DNA from: an uncultured Collinsella sp.
Lineage (GTDB): Bacteria; Actinomycetota; Coriobacteriia; Coriobacteriales; Coriobacteriaceae
Reading direction: 5' to 3'
Assembly: GCA_900551305.1 (NCBI GenBank)
Contig: URVK01000085.1
Span: 1 to 6,752, forward strand
Length of the DNA stretch: 6,752 nt
Part shown: piece by piece, positions 4,384-6,752 of the stretch
How the letters are laid out: each line of letters opens with the position of its first letter
Numbering within the stretch: position 1 is the first letter of the stretch
Notes under the pieces: model-generated
Database searches by the model: none
Told to the model about the DNA's origin: nothing
What the model saw: only the letters and a program-made list of their open reading frames with translations
Made by a program: the position numbers and the translations under genes

Positions 4384-6399
4384 CTACATCACCTCCGCGT
4401 GAGGGGTCAAACCATTTGCCTTGAGCACCTCGTCGGGGAGCTCGGAATAGAAGTGCTCGGTGCCGGGCACGCGCTTGAAGACCGGACGGGTGTCCAGGCC
4501 AATACGCGGGTGGCTCGAGCGGGGCGCGAAGCGATCGCCCTTGGGGAAATCGCGCGGGCTCGGAACGGCGCCGGGCACCTGGTGCAGGCGGCCCGAACCG
4601 CTCTCGATGGACAGAACGGAACCCAGAAGACCGCGGGTGTACTCGTGGATCGGGTTAGTGAGCAGCTCCTTGGTGGGCGCCTGCTCGATAACCTGGCCAG
4701 CGTACATAACCGTGATGTTATGGGCGACCTCGGCGACCAGAGCCAGGTCATGCGAAACGAAGATCATGGCAAAGCCGAGCTTGGCCTGAAGATCGTTGAG
4801 CAGCTTGATGACCTGCTTCTGGACGGTAACGTCCAGAGCGGTCGTGGGCTCGTCGCAGATGACCAGCTTGGGGTCGCGGGTAAGGGCCATAGCGATCAGG
4901 ACACGCTGACGCTGGCCGCCGGAAAGCTCGTGTGGATAGCTCTCGAGCGTGCGCTTGGGATCGAGGCCGACGAGCTCCAGGAGCTCCTCGGCGCTGCGGG
5001 TTCCGCCGCGCTTGGTGAGCTGCTTCATCTGGGCAGAGATGAGCATGGAGGGGTTGAGCGAGGACAGGGCATCCTGATAGACCATAGCGATATCGGTACC
5101 ACGCAGGCCGAACCACTCCTTCTTGCTCATCTTGAGCAGGTCACGGCCCTCCCAGAGGACCTCGCCGGAAAGGTGCTCGTCCTCATCGGTCAGGCCCATG
5201 ATGGCCAGCGTGGTGATGGACTTACCGCAACCGGACTCGCCCACCAGGCCCATGGTCTGACCAGGACGGACGTCAAAGTTGACATGGTCGACAACGTTGA
5301 TATCACCGTGATGCTCAAACTGAATGCAGAAGTCACGGACCGAGAGAATCGGCTCAACGGACTCGTCGGGCACGTGGCGATCGTCACGCTTGAGCTCGAC
5401 ATCGCGCAGGGCGCCAAGGCGAGCGGAGAGGGACTGGGCCTGCTCCTTGTAGGCGCGAACGGGGTCGGAGACCAGCAGATCGGCCTCGCGACGCTTGGAG
5501 GAATCGGTAGGATCCAGGGCGGCGGAGGGAGCAGCGGCCATGGCGTCGGTAATGCCCTCGGAGAGGATGTTGAGCGCCAGGCAGGTGATCATGATGGCCA
5601 GGCCCGGGAACAGCGCCTGCCACCAACGACCGGCGAGCACGCCGCCGCGGGCGTCGGCGAGGATGTTGCCCCAGGTAGCGGTGGGCTCCTGGATACCAGC
5701 GCCGATGAAGGTCAGCGAGGCCTCGAAGATGATGGCGTCGGCGACCAGGGTAACGGTGAAGACCATGATCGGAGCGATGCAGTTACGCAGAACATGCTTG
5801 ATCAAAATCCACGGAGCCTTGGCGCCGGAAACGATGACCGCGCGGACATAGTCCTCGCCGTACTCGGACACGATATTGGCGCGCACGATACGGGCAATCT
5901 GCGGAGTGTACATAAAGCCGATGGCGAAGATGATCGACGGCACGGAGTTGCCCAGGATGGAGACGAAGACGGCCGCGAGGGCGATGCCCGGGATGGACAT
6001 GATGATGTCCAAGATACGCATGATCGTCTCGGAGACGGCCTTGCGCGAAACCGCTGCAAGGGCGCCCACGACCGAGCCGCAGACCAGAGCCATGGCAGTG
6101 GCGCCAAAGCCGATAATCAGCGAGTAACGACCACCGTAGAGCATACGCGACAGAATGTCGCGACCCTTATCGTCGGTACCGAAGATAAATCCGTTGCCGG
6201 GAGCCTGGCGAGCCGTAAAGATCTCGACCGGGCTATAGGGGGCAAGAAGGGGCGCCAGAATCGCAGTCAGGGCGACCAGCACCAGCACGACGGCGGCAAT
6301 CTTAGAAGACAGCGTCATCTTCTTCCAGCCACCGAGCTTGAGCCCCTTGGAGGCAGCCTTCTCGAGCTGCTCGGTTTGCTTCTCTCGAATCTTTACCAT
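4384..6399 (-). CDS. Fused DppC-type permease and DppD-type ATPase of an ABC importer
   Basis: 671 residues, about the sum of a DppC (around 300) and a DppD (around 330). The N-terminal part is a membrane permease: first hydrophobic segment about 33-55, the OppC-type motif GTDDKGRDILSR (74-85), several further membrane segments, and the cytoplasmic coupling loop around YVRAVIVSGA (184-193). A charged linker (about 290-345) leads to the ATPase domain: Walker A GESGCGKS (387-394), Q-loop Gln442, signature LSGGQ (492-496), Walker B LVICDEP (512-518), switch His550, and the oligopeptide tail from HEYTRGLL (585-592). In that tail the usual GCxFxxRC cysteines are replaced (GDRFAPRS, 621-628). The frame is open and in phase throughout, with no sign of a lost stop, so the fusion looks real. 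It starts 3 nt after the permease stop. Fused subunits of this kind occur in actinobacterial Dpp-family importers, including, as I recall, sialate transporters (SiaG of Corynebacterium glutamicum). The imported substrate cannot be read from this sequence. Confidence 0.95.
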   Translation of the reverse strand: MVKIREKQTEQLEKAASKGLKLGGWKKMTLSSKIAAVVLVLVALTAILAPLLAPYSPVEIFTARQAPGNGFIFGTDDKGRDILSRMLYGGRYSLIIGFGATAMALVCGSVVGALAAVSRKAVSETIMRILDIIMSIPGIALAAVFVSILGNSVPSIIFAIGFMYTPQIARIVRANIVSEYGEDYVRAVIVSGAKAPWILIKHVLRNCIAPIMVFTVTLVADAIIFEASLTFIGAGIQEPTATWGNILADARGGVLAGRWWQALFPGLAIMITCLALNILSEGITDAMAAAPSAALDPTDSSKRREADLLVSDPVRAYKEQAQSLSARLGALRDVELKRDDRHVPDESVEPILSVRDFCIQFEHHGDINVVDHVNFDVRPGQTMGLVGESGCGKSITTLAIMGLTDEDEHLSGEVLWEGRDLLKMSKKEWFGLRGTDIAMVYQDALSSLNPSMLISAQMKQLTKRGGTRSAEELLELVGLDPKRTLESYPHELSGGQRQRVLIAMALTRDPKLVICDEPTTALDVTVQKQVIKLLNDLQAKLGFAMIFVSHDLALVAEVAHNITVMYAGQVIEQAPTKELLTNPIHEYTRGLLGSVLSIESGSGRLHQVPGAVPSPRDFPKGDRFAPRSSHPRIGLDTRPVFKRVPGTEHFYSELPDEVLKANGLTPHAEVM
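4389..4396 (-). promoter_or_regulatory. Consensus ribosome binding site of the DppF-type ATPase, inside the preceding gene
   Basis: GGAGGTGA, a full match to the anti-16S sequence, lies 5 nt before the ATG at 4383. It falls within the last codons of the fused permease-ATPase, whose TAG abuts the ATG. Reinitiation after the stop, giving balanced subunit amounts, is likely. Confidence 0.85.
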
Positions 6400-6402
6400 A
6401 AT

Positions 6403-6752
6403 CTACACCGTCCTGATGCGCGGGTTGATGAGCAGGTAGAGCATGTCAACCACGATGTTGATGATGATGAAGGCAAGAGCAACGACGATGACGACGCCCT
6501 GAACCAGGTTCGCCTCGTTGCCCTGAACGCCCTGCAGAATCGCGGTGCCCATGCCGGGGAGGTTGAAGATAACCTCGATGACGACGGCGCCGCCCATGAG
6601 GTAACCGATCTTAAGACCGAGGGTGGTGACCGGGGTGATCAGCGCATTGCGAAGAACGTTGATGCCGACGACGACCTTCTCGGGAACGCCGGCGCCGCGA
6701 GCCATACGGACATAATCCTTGTCGAGCTCCTCGACCATGGCGGTACGCACGA
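6403..6752 (-). CDS. DppB/OppB-type ABC transporter permease, C-terminal part
   Basis: Partial gene: only the last 116 codons are present, and the N-terminus lies beyond the right edge. The piece opens just before the coupling loop DYVRMARGAGV (starting 11 residues after the first full codon) with the following VLRNALITPVTTLG, which contacts the ATPases. Two membrane segments follow (about 38-60 and 84-107 of the visible part), separated by the NLPGMG loop typical of DppB, and it ends in the characteristic NPRIR tail. It forms the membrane channel as a heterodimer with the DppC-type domain of the next gene. A GTG at 6750 and an ATG at 6738 are internal codons, not starts. Its TAG lies 3 nt before the fusion gene. 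The solute-binding protein usually sits upstream of such a permease, beyond this edge. Confidence 0.95.
   Translation of the reverse strand, partial: VRTAMVEELDKDYVRMARGAGVPEKVVVGINVLRNALITPVTTLGLKIGYLMGGAVVIEVIFNLPGMGTAILQGVQGNEANLVQGVVIVVALAFIIINIVVDMLYLLINPRIRTV

Noticed and set aside
4197..5241. A 25-base identical stretch in the two ATPase coding regions (4197-4221 and 5217-5241)
   Set aside because: It encodes the Walker A loop in both genes. Shared ancestry and codon preference explain it, and it is not evidence of a mobile element or recombination.
1..6752. CRISPR array, tRNA, rRNA, insertion sequence or phage genes
   Set aside because: There are no spaced repeats, tRNA-like folds, transposase motifs or terminal repeats, and the window is essentially filled by one operon.

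Overview
This window is one strand of a tightly packed, high-G+C operon read right to left (minus strand), with almost no non-coding DNA. Seven genes can be supported, and both window edges cut through a gene. The strong AAGGAG/GGAGGTGA ribosome sites, the G/C-ending codons and the gene content suggest a gut actinobacterium of the Collinsella/Coriobacteriia type. That placement is an impression from composition and protein style, not a database result.

In transcription order the window holds: the 3' end of a DppB/OppB-type ABC permease (6403-6752); a DppC-type permease fused in frame to a DppD-type ATPase in one 671-residue protein (4384-6399); a DppF-type ATPase (from 4383) whose frame has no stop where expected and runs on through the next gene; an AXE1/cephalosporin-C-deacetylase-type esterase with an intact Ser-Asp-His triad (2531-3508); a second, diverged AXE1-like protein whose nucleophile position is glycine (1687-2538); a DapA/NanA-superfamily Schiff-base aldolase (698-1618); and the N-terminal 174 residues of a ROK-family sugar kinase (1-524). 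A 173-bp gap (525-697) before the kinase is the only sizeable intergenic region and carries several short palindromes and direct repeats.

The genes fit a carbohydrate uptake-and-catabolism unit. A Dpp-family importer brings in a (probably acetylated) acid sugar or short oligosaccharide, cytoplasmic esterase(s) remove acetyl groups, the aldolase splits the keto-acid sugar, and the ROK kinase phosphorylates the released sugar. Sialic acid is the leading candidate. Dpp-type sialate importers with a fused permease-ATPase subunit are known, and the kinase shares two motif variants with NanK. However, the aldolase lacks some classical N-acetylneuraminate-lyase motifs, so the substrate remains an inference. 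No solute-binding protein, epimerase, deacetylase, sialidase or regulator lies inside the window.

The most unusual points are the back-to-back active and catalytically dead esterase paralogues, and the roughly 540-bp out-of-frame overlap between the DppF ATPase frame and the active esterase. The overlap looks like a deletion, frameshift or assembly error at the 3' end of the ATPase gene.
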